Source: Pratylenchus scribneri (lineage: Eukaryota > Nematoda > Chromadorea > Rhabditida > Pratylenchidae). From it: a DNA stretch of 64,000 nucleotides. The notes beneath the pieces are model-generated. The model worked only from the letters and a program-made list of their open reading frames with translations, did not search any database and was not told the DNA's origin. How positions within the stretch are numbered: the stretch's first letter is position 1; each line of letters begins with the position of its first letter. The stretch lies in contig JAQSEB010000034.1 in NCBI GenBank assembly GCA_030063045.1, positions 1,240,001 through 1,304,000 of the forward strand, written 5' to 3'. Made by a program: the position numbers and the translations under genes. Positions 54,126-64,000 of the stretch are shown here, one piece after another.

Positions 54126-56299
54126 ATGCCCTCTGAATATGGAATTGAAACGGATTCGGTCACGTTGCAGCGATTTGTGCTGAATGAGCAGAAAAAATTT
54201 CCGGAGGCCACCGGCGATTTGACAACCCTTTTGACCAGCTTGTTGACCGCGGTTAAGGCCATCTCATCGGCAGTTCGGAAAGCCGGATTGGCCCAATTGT
54301 ATGGAGTGGCCGGGAATGTGAATGTGCAAGGGGAGGATGTAAAAAAATTGGATGTTTTGAGCAATGAGGTATGCAAAAAAGGGAATTAAAAAATTGATTT
54401 ATTGGGAATTTAGTTGATGATAAACATGCTCAAATCCTCCTACACCGTTGGTGCCATGGTTTCGGAGGAGAATGAAAATGTGATCGAAGTGGAGGCAGGC
54501 AAACAAGGTTGTTTTCAAGACGAAACAGGACATTTCAGTATCACCATAATTCTTTTGGCTATAGCTAAACAAGGAAGTAACCAATTTCCGGAGGCAATGA
54601 ATATACCATTCGCAAACCCTAAATGTCCTATAAAAAGTGGCTATACTAATTTTTGAAAATTTAAAATAATTTATAAAATGAACGGCTTTTCTTCGTTTAA
54701 TCAAAAAATTCTGGCTCTTTAAACTAAAAGACATAAAATATATTAAAATTTTGAATTTAATATAATCAAAAAATGGTAAAATTGTAGAGAAAACTTTGGG
54801 CTTTCTAATGATATATCGCCTTCCAGAATTGGCTATTGCCTCATTGGCATATTGGCCAAAAGAATGGCCCAATATTGAATTGATGGTACTGAAACATCCC
54901 CCATTATTGTTTTCAAAAATTGGTTTAATCTCTAATTCCCTTAAGGCAAATATATTGTCACATTCGACCCATTGGACGGTTCCTCCAACATTGATTGCCT
55001 CGTTTCAATTGGCACCATTTTTGGGATATATCGAAAGCCGGGCGATGGGCCAGCAACGCCACAGGACATTCTTCAACCCGGTTAACCATATTTTTGCCCT
55101 CGAATATTTGAAAGAATTTGTTCTGTTTTAAGGGCGAAAAATGGTCTGCGCCGGATATGGTGAAAATTTCCATTGGAATTATTTTACAAAATATTAATTT
55201 AAGCACTTTATGGCTCTGCCACAATGGTTGTTCTCTCAACTCCCGGTCGGGTGGATGGATTCACCCTGGATCCGGTGAGTCAAAAATTCCCTCAAAAATG
55301 CAGAAAATTAATTCAAAGAGTATTGGAGAATTCGTTTTGACAAATCCGGCAATGCGAGTGCCAAAAAAGGGCAAAATCTATAGTATCAATGAGGGTTATG
55401 CCAAAAAATGGTCGCAAGGTTGGGAGAAGGGATAAAAATAAATTAAAAAGAGGAATAAAGGCATCACGGAATACATTCGTTCACGCAAATTCCCGGATGA
55501 TGGAAAATCGGCCTATGGGCAACGATATGTTGGATCAATGGTGAATAATTAAAAAATGGAATATTTATTAATTTATTTTGAATATTTTTCCCGAAATATA
55601 GGTTGCCGATGTCCATCGAACCCTTTTGTATGGAGGAATATTCATGTATCCGGCAACAACGGGTAATTCCCCAAATCATGGGAAATAGGACCTCCATTAT
55701 CTGCGGATTTTCTTCTGGCCATATATCAACAAGGAATCAACCAATTTTGGAAGGCAATGTGCCTTTCGAAAGCCCTAAATGTCCTCTAAAAAGTGGCATA
55801 ACTAGTTTTTTGAAAATTAAAAAATTTATTAAATAAGCGACTTTAGTTTCATTCAATCAGAAAATTAGATTCATTATACTCAAATACATGTAACTTTTTT
55901 GAAAATCTGAATTTTATAAAAATTTACAAGCCACTTTTTAGAGGACATTTCGGGCATTCAAATGGCATATCGCCTCCAGGAATTAATTATTCCTTCTTTG
56001 AGTTATAGCCAAAAAAGACCAAAGTAAAAAATTGGCAGCACTGTAACCCCTACCGTAATTCATCACATTTTTCATCAATTTAATTCTATTAATCAGATGC
56101 ACCAAATGGGAAATTGCGCCTTCTTTACGAATGCAATCCAATGGCCTTTATAATGGAAAATGCGGGTGGAATGGCCAGCACTGGTGCTGGGCCAATTTTG
56201 GACATTCAACCGAAGGGAATTCATCAACGAATACCGATCTTTTTGGGCTCAAAAGAAGATGTGGAAGAATGCATTGGATACATTCAGAAATTCAATTAA
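54126..56299 (+). CDS. fbp-1: Fructose-1,6-bisphosphatase
   Basis: Nine exons (54126-54368, 54414-54507, 54946-55080, 55133-55159, 55204-55274, 55319-55418, 55461-55540, 55602-55662, 56097-56299) join in phase to 337 residues, almost exactly the length of human FBP1 (338). The metal-binding loop [12 protein letters not shown] is at about residues 119-130. Other hallmark segments are [45 protein letters not shown] and [20 protein letters not shown]. It removes the 1-phosphate of fructose 1,6-bisphosphate in gluconeogenesis, in the cytosol. One exon is only 27 nt. Family B elements lie in introns 2 and 8. Confidence 0.96.
54535..54865. repeat. Family B foldback element
   Basis: In intron 2 of the fructose-bisphosphatase gene. 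Confidence 0.75.
55715..56020. repeat. Family B foldback element
   Basis: In intron 8 of the fructose-bisphosphatase gene. Confidence 0.75.
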
Positions 56300-56475
56300 A
56301 ATGGAACCCTAAATATGGACATATTTTAACTGCCATTTTTCGCCTTAAATGAATATTTAGAAGAAAATTAATATTTCTTTTATTCCATTCCAAATTTAAT
56401 ATATGGTACAATACAATAAAATATATTGGTGATGTCAAAAGAAACAGCAAAAAAGATGATGGAACGAACATCGAA
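56267..56475 (+). repeat. 3' end of fructose-bisphosphatase, original copy of a local duplication
   Basis: The last 11 codons plus about 175 bp of 3' sequence are closely similar to 60396-60616. Shared blocks include ACATATTTTAACTGCCATTT and AGAAGAAAATTAATATTTCT. Confidence 0.9.
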
Positions 56476-56509
56476 ATGAGTGAGTCGAAGGGCCTGCCTG
56501 CATTAAATG

Positions 56510-57150
56510 AATTTTGCTTTTGGAATATGCGTGTTGTGAGCGTGTACGCTTTTGGAATGTGCGTGTTGTGAGCGTGTACGCTTTTGGAATGTGAGTGTTG
56601 TGAGCGTGTACGCTTTTGGAATGTGCGTGTTGTGAGCGTGTACGCTTTTGGAATGTGCGTGTTGTGAGCGTGTACGCTTTTGGAATGTGCGTGTTGTGAG
56701 CGTGTACGCTTTTGGAATGTGCGTGTTGTGAGCGTGTACGCTTTTGGAATGTGCGTGTTGTGAGCGTGTACGCTTTTGGAATGTGCGTGTTGTGAGCGTG
56801 TACGCTTTTGGAATGTGCGTGTTGTGAGCGTGTACGCTTTTGGAATGTGCGTGTTGTGAGCGTGTACGCTTTTGGAATGTGCGTGTTGTGAGCGTGTACG
56901 CTTTTGGAATGTGCGTGTTGTGAGCGTGTACGCTTTTGGAATGTGCGTGTTGTGAGCGTGTACGCTTTTGGAATGTGCGTGTTGTGAGCGTGTACGCTTT
57001 TGGAATGTGCGTGTTGTGAGCGTGTACGCTTTTGGAATGTGCGTGTTGTGAGCGTGTACGCTTTTGGAATGTGCGAGCGTGTACGTTTTTGGAATGTGCG
57101 TGTTGTGAGTGTGTATGTTTTTGGAATGTGGGTGTTGTGTGTGTGTACGC
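56510..57150. repeat. 32-bp minisatellite
   Basis: About 20 units with consensus GCGTGTTGTGAGCGTGTACG plus CTTTTGGAATGT. Because 32 is not a multiple of three, three units form a 96-nt superperiod, and more than one minus-strand frame stays open across the array. Confidence 0.93.
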
Positions 57151-57357
57151 TTTTTGCGTGAGAGATTGGCTAGTCCCACCAAAATCCAATAGGGGAAACA
57201 ATCCAACCATTTTAATTTAATTGGAAGAAGGATAACTATTATTTAATAATAAAAAAAGATGGATATGTCATTTATTTTATATAAAAAGCATTTTTGATTA
57301 CAATTTATTTTTTATCTTCCTTTTTTCTTTCATCTCATCGTCCTCATCCCATCATCA

Positions 57358-57645
57358 TCAGTGCTGCTGCTCATCCTGTTGATCACGATTCTGTCGGCGT
57401 TGACGTCTACGTTCATTTCGCTGGCGCCATTGTTCTCGCTGTCGATCTTGACGATGAAGTTCTTCATCCAGCCCGCGCCTCACTTCTTCTTCGCGCCTTG
57501 CCAATTCTTCTTCCCATCGTGTCATTTCCTGTTCCCTTTGTCTCAAATCTTCTTCCCGCCGTCTCATTGCATCTTCCGCTCGAGGCAATGCTTCCCAATA
57601 ACGTTCCATAAGTTGCCGTCTACGATCACGTTCAGAATTGGACAT
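57358..57645 (-). CDS. Small charged coiled-coil protein with MSNSER start
   Basis: A single exon encodes 95 residues that are almost wholly Arg/Glu/Gln with a heptad-like pattern (ERYWEALPRAEDAMRRREED, then repeated REE/RRE). The start is preceded by TTTCATTTCAG, a good splice or spliced-leader acceptor 21 nt before the ATG. No signal peptide or known domain. Its first residues (MSNSERD) match the starts of the gene at 58308 (MSDSERE) and the glutaredoxin at 59624, and the three are neighbours. Function unknown. Confidence 0.6.
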   Translation of the reverse strand: MSNSERDRRRQLMERYWEALPRAEDAMRRREEDLRQREQEMTRWEEELARREEEVRRGLDEELHRQDRQREQWRQRNERRRQRRQNRDQQDEQQH

Positions 57646-58307
57646 ATTTGATTTAATGTTTAGCTCTGAAATGAAATGGGTGGTAAAGATTGATGGAAAA
57701 AATTATAAAAATCGCGTTTTAAAATTAGGAACAAACAAAAGTGATATAAAATGAAAGGTTTTGAGTTGGGTTGTGTAGTTTTTTATTTATTAGTTAATAA
57801 TTATCTTATAAATAAATGTTTGTTTATTCCGGTGCTAACGCGCGCAAGTTACACTAAAAAAGATCGTTTAAAGTATTAGTTTTTGGCTATTTACAGGGTT
57901 TAAATTTTAAAAAAAAACAATAATGAATTCGGAAGTACATGGTTTGGTTTTAAAATGTCTTACACGCGTTTTTAGTTGAAACATGAAAACATGATTTATT
58001 CCTATAAAAGAAAAATGACTTTTTTATATTTAAATTAAGAAAAATTAGATGCAAAATATGTGACGCATTTTGCGGCCAGAAATTTGCGGCTCCAAAATTT
58101 GCGTCCTCGAATTTTGCGGGCCTAATAGGTTTACTTTGCAATTAATTTAATAATTTTAGTGCCCCTTTACCTTACCCACAAGCCACAATTCCCCCTCTTC
58201 CTTATATTTTGTTCCATATCTTAAATGTGCATTTTTACAATTTCATTCATCAATCATCAAATAAATTAAAATTCCTTTCAACAGATATACTAAATCGTGC
58301 AACAAAA
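57646..58307. other. Short divergent region between the two coiled-coil genes
   Basis: AT-rich; near 58070-58130 there is a short imperfect repeat of (A)ATTTGCGG. TTTCAACAG at about 58277-58285 is a plausible spliced-leader acceptor for the next gene. Confidence 0.35.
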
Positions 58308-58571
58308 ATGTCCGATTCGGAACGGGAATTCAACCGCCAATGGGAACAATTCTGGCGACGACGGGAGGAATTGCAGCAACGTTGGCAGGAAGTGCAACGC
58401 CGAGAAAGAGAATTGGATCGACGACATCATGAAGGGAGGCGACGGCAAGCTGAAGTGGAGCGATCGGAAAATGAATTGAGGCAAATGATCGAAGAACGAC
58501 GCCGACAATGGCGCGAAAACAGGGCTCGATGGCGTGAAAATCGTCGTAATCGTGAGAACGGACAGCAGTGA
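58308..58571 (+). CDS. Small charged coiled-coil protein with MSDSERE start
   Basis: A single exon encodes 87 residues rich in Arg, Glu and Trp (WEQFWRRREELQQRWQE), predicted to be one long helix. The ATG at 58308 is chosen because the CAACAAAAATG context and the MSDSERE start match the related genes; an upstream in-frame Met at 58209 would lie before a likely acceptor. Relative of the 57358-57645 gene in composition and start, but on the other strand. No known domain. Confidence 0.6.
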   Translation: MSDSEREFNRQWEQFWRRREELQQRWQEVQRRERELDRRHHEGRRRQAEVERSENELRQMIEERRRQWRENRARWRENRRNRENGQQ

Positions 58572-59623
58572 ATGCCGATGATGAGAATGATGTGAAAATA
58601 AAGATGAAAGAAAAGAGGAAGATAAAAATAATTTTGTTAAAAACACCAAAAATGCTTTTCTATTCTATTAATAATAAATGTCATCTTTTTATTTTTATTC
58701 CATTTTTATTTACGAAGTGGCTATTCTTTTCCAATTAATTCTTCTTTAACCAATTTCCAATTACCAATTATGCTATAAATTTTTACAACATAGGCCATAG
58801 GGTTTTTCTGTGATTTTCAATCCATCATTAAAAAGATAGAGAAAAAATGTGCGACATTCAAGAAATTTCGTCTAAAATCCTATATAGGTAATATTATAGG
58901 TATTGTTAGGGTTGAAAACTCAGAAAAAATTGTTTTTTAGTTCCATTACTGCCTACTCTTAGCTTGATTTTTGCTTAATCAAACTTTAGAAAAGAATAAA
59001 GTAAGTAGAAATACTTACTGCTTCCAGTCGAGACATGAGAGTCAATTAGCCTAGCCTGCCATAAATTACGGGTTTTAGTTTTTATTTCACATCAGACATC
59101 ATTAACCAAAAATGAATTTCACAACGATTGTAAAACAACAGTATATCCTTACCGATTGATAGGATTAGGATAGCTTATCTATTCTATCTCGGCCAAGCCT
59201 CTGGCTGCTGTTGCTGTCGCTCCCAAACTCCGCTTGCTTGTTATTCATTCATAGTTCAAATTCAAATCACATCACATCATCAGATCAGCCAGCATCCAAC
59301 CCAGCACAGCAACAGCACACATAATTAATAAATACCTTCTATATGCTAACAAAATTTACAAATTTTTTTGCACGTGAATAAACTATATAAGCCAAAAAAG
59401 AAAGTTTTTAAGCTAGCTCAGCCTTTATATTTTGCAAGAAATAGGCTCAACATAAGCTTAAATCAGTTTTAAGCTAATTTCCAATCTCATAGTTTATCCC
59501 AACCTAAACGCTTCCATATTCTTACCTATTTTATTTTGTTCTCCCTAAATATACGCGTATTACAATTTTAATCTTTAAGCTTTGCTAAATCTTATCAATT
59601 AAAATCCAAATTGTGCACCAAAA
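58572..59623. other. Intergenic region before glutaredoxin
   Basis: AT-rich; no gene, repeat or RNA recognised. A CA/TCA-rich patch occurs at about 59255-59325. Confidence 0.35.
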
Positions 59624-59698
59624 ATGTCCGATTCAGAACGTGAACAGCACCAAGAAGCACCAAAAATGTCCGATTCAGAACGCGAACGTCAACGCCTC
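59615..59698 (+). repeat. 42-bp tandem duplication including the start codon
   Basis: GCACCAAAAATGTCCGATTC occurs at 59615 and again at 59657. The two ATGs (59624, 59666) are in frame and have the same upstream context. Confidence 0.9.
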
Positions 59699-60374
59699 CA
59701 ACAAGAAGCTGTGGCCGCCCTCCAAAACCGCCAAAGCAATTCGCGTGAAATTGACGTGGAATTGGACGACGAACCCGAGGACCGCTCATATTATGTGGAT
59801 TTTTTTGATGTAAGTAATTTATGAATTATTCATTTATAAAACTACTTTAATTTTACAGGACGAAACATTGGCCTCCGTCAAAGGATTCGTTGATAATTTG
59901 ATCAAGGTAAGCACAATTTACTTTTGAAAACCAACCAGAAAACTTAATTCAGTCCAAACCGGTGGTGATCTTCTCCAAAAGTTATTGCCCTTTTTGGTTT
60001 GTTTACCTAGCTTTGCATTTTTAATTACAATAATTTGCAGCACAAAAGTGAAAAACGCAATTGGCACATTCAAATTGGCTCCGAATGCAATGGCCATTGT
60101 TGAATTGGATCAGCGAGGTATTCATAAAAACAAAAATTTAATTGATTCTTATATTTAGATGATTGTGACCCAATGCAAGATTATCTCTTGCAAATCACGG
60201 GAGTTCGGTTCGTCCTTTTATTTGAAATTTTTAAATGAATGCAAAATAATTTATAGCTGGGTGCCCTACGTGTTCGTTGGTGGAAATTTTTTGGGAGGCG
60301 GCGATGACACGGTGGCTGCACAGCAAAAAGGCATTCTTGAGGAGAAATTGAAGGCGGCAAATGCTTTGGCCTGA
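59624..60374 (+). CDS. Glutaredoxin with MSDSERE amino-terminal extension
   Basis: Six exons (59624-59809, 59859-59906, 59953-59996, 60041-60117, 60159-60207, 60257-60374) join in phase to 173 residues. The active site SYCPFC is at about residues 88-93, with the second Cys codon split by intron 3, so it is a dithiol-type CPFC glutaredoxin. The glutathione-binding cis-Pro loop reads RWVPYVFVGG and is followed by GGGDDT. The core (about 100 residues) is preceded by a 70-residue acidic extension that begins with a repeated MSDSERE. No signal peptide, so cytosol or nucleus is likely. The 3' flank is a copy of the fructose-bisphosphatase 3' end. Confidence 0.92.
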
Positions 60375-60395
60375 ATGATGGACAATAGATGATAG

Positions 60396-60616
60396 GAATG
60401 CGTTGGATACATTCAAAAATTCAATTGAAATGGAAACCCTAAATATGAACATATTTTAACTGCCATTTTACCTTTCAAATGACAATGTTTAGAAGAAAAT
60501 TAATATTTCTTTTGTTCCATTCCACATTTAATTTATGGTACAATAAAATAAAATATGATATTGGAGATGTCAAAAATAAATATAGCAAAAAATGATGATG
60601 GAAAGAACATGGAAAT
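60396..60616 (+). pseudogene. Copy of the fructose-bisphosphatase last codons and 3' flank
   Basis: Starts 21 bp after the glutaredoxin stop. It keeps the last codons in frame (ECVGYIQKFN-stop versus [14 protein letters not shown]) and about 185 bp of the 3' flank with small indels. It carries no exon-intron structure beyond the last exon, so retrocopy and DNA duplication cannot be told apart. It now likely serves as the glutaredoxin 3' UTR. Confidence 0.85.
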
Positions 60617-60649
60617 TCAAAGCTGCCATCTCTTTACATTTTTGGGTCT

Positions 60650-61629
60650 TTATTTGGTGTCAATTTGAGATTCTTCGGCAAATTCTTCGTCCCGAGCTCT
60701 GCTTTCGCCATTATTTATACTCGTCGTTTTGTTGACCATTTTGGTCAATTGGGAAGAGGTAGCATTGTTAGTGATGAGATCAGCCGCCGGTTTGTCTTTG
60801 TTTCCATCCGCTGAATTTGTTGCCGGACCAGGAAAACCACTATGGAGTAGGGAACGAAGAGTTTTGTTCTCCGAGCTAAGTTGAGCGATCAACTGAAGTA
60901 ATTTGATAATTATTAATTGATTTAACTAAATTATAAAATTACTGCTTGATCTTCGCTTGCTTTTTTGTCACTAAATTCCATGTACTTTTCGGCGGCTCTG
61001 GCCATTCCAATGAATTCTCCATGGTCAATTCCAAGCAAGAAGGTCTGCAAATTGTTTAATAGATTATTTTAAAATCGCTAATTCCGGATATAATCTCCAT
61101 TTTAATTCTAATTTTAATTTCAGTCAATTAAACAAACATTTTTCTGTTGAGATTCGGCCAAATTTGTCAGCAAATCTGCTCGCATGAAATCGGAACAAAC
61201 TCTGCGATAGTCGGACATGATCAAATGCATTCCATCCTCCATCTCCTTCAATGCCAATCGAAGTTGACGATTCTCCTCCTCCAACGCCATTATTTGTCGA
61301 TTTTCATGCTGCAAATTTGACACTAATTGTGCACGGTTCTTAGTGCGCCAGCAAGAATTAAGTGAGGCCACCTTTTCTTGATACTAAAAATGTTTATAAA
61401 TTTATCAAACTAAATGGTTTTAAACCTCTTTCATTAGTCCAATTTTTCCATAAACATTTTGTCCTTTATTTACGGCCGAATTCGCCACGTGCAATTTGTC
61501 TTGCAAATTTGAGACATGAAGGCGCATTTCCATGAGCAATTCTTCCATTGGATTATGTTGTTGATGATTATGATGTTGTGCATTAGTAGCATTGATATTG
61601 TTGTTAATATTTTGCTGCTTCATTCTCAT
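60650..61629 (-). CDS. SIKE/FGFR1OP2-family coiled-coil protein
   Basis: Four exons (61629-61426, 61383-61138, 61044-60943, 60892-60650) join in phase to 264 residues, close to mammalian FGFR1OP2 (253). After an Asn/His/Gln-rich start, residues about 85-130 show the family signature: LQHENRQIMALEEENRQLRLALKEMED, written here in parts as HENRQIMALEEENRQL and LIMSDYRR. A further helix (QLSSENKTLRSLL) is followed by a polar tail. In animals these proteins are partners of the STRIPAK phosphatase-kinase complex through striatin and SLMAP; the same role is inferred here. Convergent with glutaredoxin: only about 275 bp separate the stop codons. Confidence 0.78.
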
Positions 61630-62063
61630 TTCCTATATAGCAACTACTTTTTATTTTATATTTCTTGAGCTGCAAAAATTCTTTTTATTTGCGGAATTTC
61701 TAGCTTTAGATCCGATCAATTCTTTGATTTTTTTTCATATTTAGAACAGTGGTTGTTAAATTTTACTTATTGATGGGTAGTGACTAGTGAGGGATATTAA
61801 AATGCGTGTTTGGGTCCAAACCATGTTTTTGCCAGTTTGATATTTACAAATGCATGTTTTGAAATTGGTTTTAAGGGTTTTCCAACATGCTAAATCCGAA
61901 AACATTATTGGTTTTTTGGTTTAACCCCTGTAAACGGCCGAAAAGCGAAAACCCAAAACCGGTTTGGATGAAATGTCTTTTCCGAACCTTTTTCAGTGAA
62001 ACTGAAATGCGAAACACCCGAATCTATAATTTTATTGTCAAATCAATTATAGATAAATTAATA
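61630..62063. other. Divergent intergenic region
   Basis: About 430 bp between the SIKE-type gene (-) and nucleobindin (+); likely shared promoter region. Nothing specific recognised. Confidence 0.35.
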
Positions 62064-64000
62064 ATGATTATCAAATATTCACTTGCCACCTTTTTAATTT
62101 TGTTAATAATGGCCAGTCAAATTATTTGTCCACCACCTCCACCAAAACGGCAAAAAACGGAAGCAGAACATGCAGCTGGCCAAGATGTGAATGAAAACAA
62201 AATTGAAGAAGATGATTCTCAAAAAGTAAGCAGAATTTTACAAATTTAATATTTTCCAAAATTTCTATTCAGCTTTACGATTTTCCCTATTCAAAATATT
62301 TGGAACTTGTGGTGAAAATCCTTGAAAGTCAGCCACAATTCACTGAAAAATTGAAAGGAATGAACGAAGAGCAAATCAAGGTTTAAAATTAATTTAGAAT
62401 TTTAGTTAAAAATGATAATTTAAGGCTGGCCAAATAGCCGACCATATCGATGATCTTCCCCAGGATGTTTTCGACAAATTGACAAAAGCAAAAATTGAGG
62501 AAATTGAAAGAATAAGGGCCGGCATTGAAAAACAAATTGAGAAGGATGGGGACGCCAAAAATGTGGTCATCCCCGAGCATTTGGATGTGCAGGATTGGCA
62601 GAAATTTGGCAAAGAGGATTTGCGAAAATTAATTCAAAAAGTAAGAAATTTTAATTTATAAAAATATTTTTAAAAATTGAAGACGGTGGCCGATATGAAC
62701 AAAGTGGACGAGGAAAGAAAGCAAAAATTCAAGGAATATGAAATGCAAAAGAAGGCAGAAGAAGACCATAAGCTGGCACAAATGAGTCCGGAAGAAAGAG
62801 AGCGGGCCAAGAAAGAGGCAGAAGAAGCGCAAAAACGGCACAATCAACACGAACCAATGTTGCATCCGGGGGGCAAGGAACAATTGGAAGAAGTTTGGGA
62901 GGATCGAGATCATGTTGGTTAATTAGAGAAATTTTGTTGAAATTTTTGGCTAATTTAGATGGACAAGGACAGCTTCAACCCAAAAACATTCTTTGCTCTG
63001 CACGATTTGAACAGCGATGGACATTGGAATGACGAGGAATTGGATGCACTTTTCCAAATTGAGCTGGAAAAAGTTTACAACGACACAAATCCGGACGATG
63101 ATCCAAAAGAAAAGTTTGTTATCTCTATTAATAATCCAGGTTAGGCTAACTAAAATTTATAGAAAATTTTACCAGAATTATCTAGTAATTCTTTTAGCAG
63201 AACGGGTTACCATTCGCTTTTGCAAAATTTAGGTCACGGGTTCGAACCCGGGCAGAGCAAGTTATTTTTTTCCGGACTTGGTCAATGCTTTTATGCATTT
63301 TAATACATCCAACAATACATTTCGAGACAAAATAAAATAATAGAACCAAAAAATGAACTGAGAAACTTAAAAAAATTTTTAGGATTGAGGAGATGTACAG
63401 AATGCGCGAACATGTCGTCTCCCAAATGGACAAAAACGGTGATCGACTCATTTCGTTGGAGGAATTCCTTCAGGTTTTTTAAAAATTGTTGAAATATTTA
63501 AATTCAATTTATTTCAGGACACCGAAGCCCAAGCACCGGATGGAACAAAGGATGAAGGATGGAAAGATTTGGGCGATCAGAAAATCTACAATGAAGAGGA
63601 ATTGGCCTTGTTCGAGAAGGAATATGCCGAAAAACAAGGTTTTGGATGTTTTCAATTGGTTCATTTTGAATTTGAATTCTCCTTATAAAGCAGGATGGGG
63701 AGAACACGCCTATGACCCGATTACGGCACCACCGCCTCAACCACCCAATGTTCATGGCCAACAAAATTCGGTAACCATAAATTTGATCAAATTAATAATA
63801 AAATCCTCCCTTGAATTTAAGCAGCCAATCCAAAGTGAATATGGCCATCCTCCACCACCACCACCGCCACCCCAACCTGTGCCAGTTCAACCCGTCGTCC
63901 CCCAACAAAATCAACAACAACATGGCCAAATGCCGCAGGCCAATGCCAACAATAATCCGCCTCCACCGAAAATCAAAATTGATCCAGTCTATGGGATTTA
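62064..64000 (+). CDS. nucb-1: Nucleobindin, partial at right edge
   Basis: Nine exons seen (62064-62225, 62273-62380, 62425-62640, 62683-62913, 62959-63113, 63383-63473, 63518-63638, 63694-63770, 63822-64000 and beyond). The start encodes a signal peptide (MIIKYSLATFLILLIMA). Then come the nucleobindin N-terminal part (YDFPYSKYLELVVKILES), a basic/helical region and two EF-hands: DLNSDGHWNDEE (about residue 255) and DKNGDRLISLEE (about residue 305). A Pro/Gln-rich tail follows. Ca2+-binding protein of the Golgi lumen and secretory path in animals. The donor after exon 5 was placed at 63114 (GTTTGT) because it keeps the frame and matches family spacing. Intron 5 holds a tRNA-like segment. Confidence 0.9.
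63190..63275 (+). repeat. tRNA-derived (SINE-like) segment
   Basis: Box A-like TTTTAGCAGAACGGGTTACC and box B GGGTTCGAACCCGGG with a good T-stem, then a TTTTTTT terminator-like run. The anticodon arm is poor. In intron 5 of nucleobindin, sense orientation. Confidence 0.55.

Noticed and set aside
56292..57206. 304-codon His/Thr-rich minus-strand frame
   Set aside because: Translation of the 32-bp minisatellite; it overlaps the fructose-bisphosphatase 3' flank antisense and another frame is equally open.
61887..62063. Nucleobindin start upstream of 62064 in the same open frame
   Set aside because: The 62064 Met begins a typical signal peptide at the expected distance; upstream residues would bury it.

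Overview
The window is nuclear DNA from a nematode. The genes are split by many short introns, mostly 43-60 nt with TTTCAG-like acceptors, and longer introns are inflated by repeats. The gene set (GRK-1-like kinase, sarcoglycan, cytoplasmic intermediate filament with a lamin-type tail, nucleobindin, FMRFamide-like precursor, PAN-domain secreted proteins) is typical of nematodes. The AT-rich sequence, dense foldback repeats and gene style suggest a tylenchid, perhaps cyst-nematode-like, parasite; that placement is inference. Exon models were built by eye, and each splice phase was checked by hand.

Layout: 0.5-1.5 kb holds a FMRFamide-like neuropeptide precursor (+). 2.0-7.6 kb holds two PAN/apple-domain secreted proteins (+). 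11.5-7.7 kb is a Thr-rich secreted protein (-). 12.2-13.5 kb is a GNAT-fold acetyltransferase (+). 15.5-19.4 kb is a PLD3/4-type transmembrane phospholipase D-fold protein (+). 26.2-20.4 kb is an alpha/epsilon-sarcoglycan (-). 30.4-36.6 kb is a G-protein-coupled receptor kinase (+) with an apparent one-base frameshift. 42.8-38.2 kb is an intermediate filament protein (-). 44.9-43.5 kb is a small Pro-rich gene (-). 52.0-45.6 kb is a large unrecognised disordered/coiled-coil protein (-). 54.1-56.3 kb is fructose-1,6-bisphosphatase (+). 57.6-57.4 kb (-) and 58.3-58.6 kb (+) are small charged coiled-coil proteins. 59.6-60.4 kb is a glutaredoxin (+). 61.6-60.7 kb is a SIKE/FGFR1OP2-family coiled-coil protein (-). 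62.1 kb to the right edge is nucleobindin (+, partial).

The non-coding part is dominated by a few families. Family A has short terminal inverted repeats and carries an internal 46-bp tandem array. Family B (about 320 bp) and family C (about 340 bp) are long foldback elements present in dozens of copies, mainly in introns. A GC-rich hAT-like element is nested in one family A array with a clean 8-bp target duplication. A 30-bp minisatellite occurs at two loci, once splitting a family C element. A 32-bp minisatellite lies 3' of fructose-bisphosphatase. Three tRNA-like (SINE-type) segments are present.

The genes do not form an operon-like pathway; they are independent housekeeping, muscle/cytoskeletal and signalling genes. 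The strongest unusual items are a shared MSxSER amino terminus in three neighbouring genes, a copy of the fructose-bisphosphatase 3' end placed just after the glutaredoxin stop codon, the mobile minisatellite of family A, the frameshift in the receptor kinase, and MRL-amide rather than MRF-amide neuropeptides.
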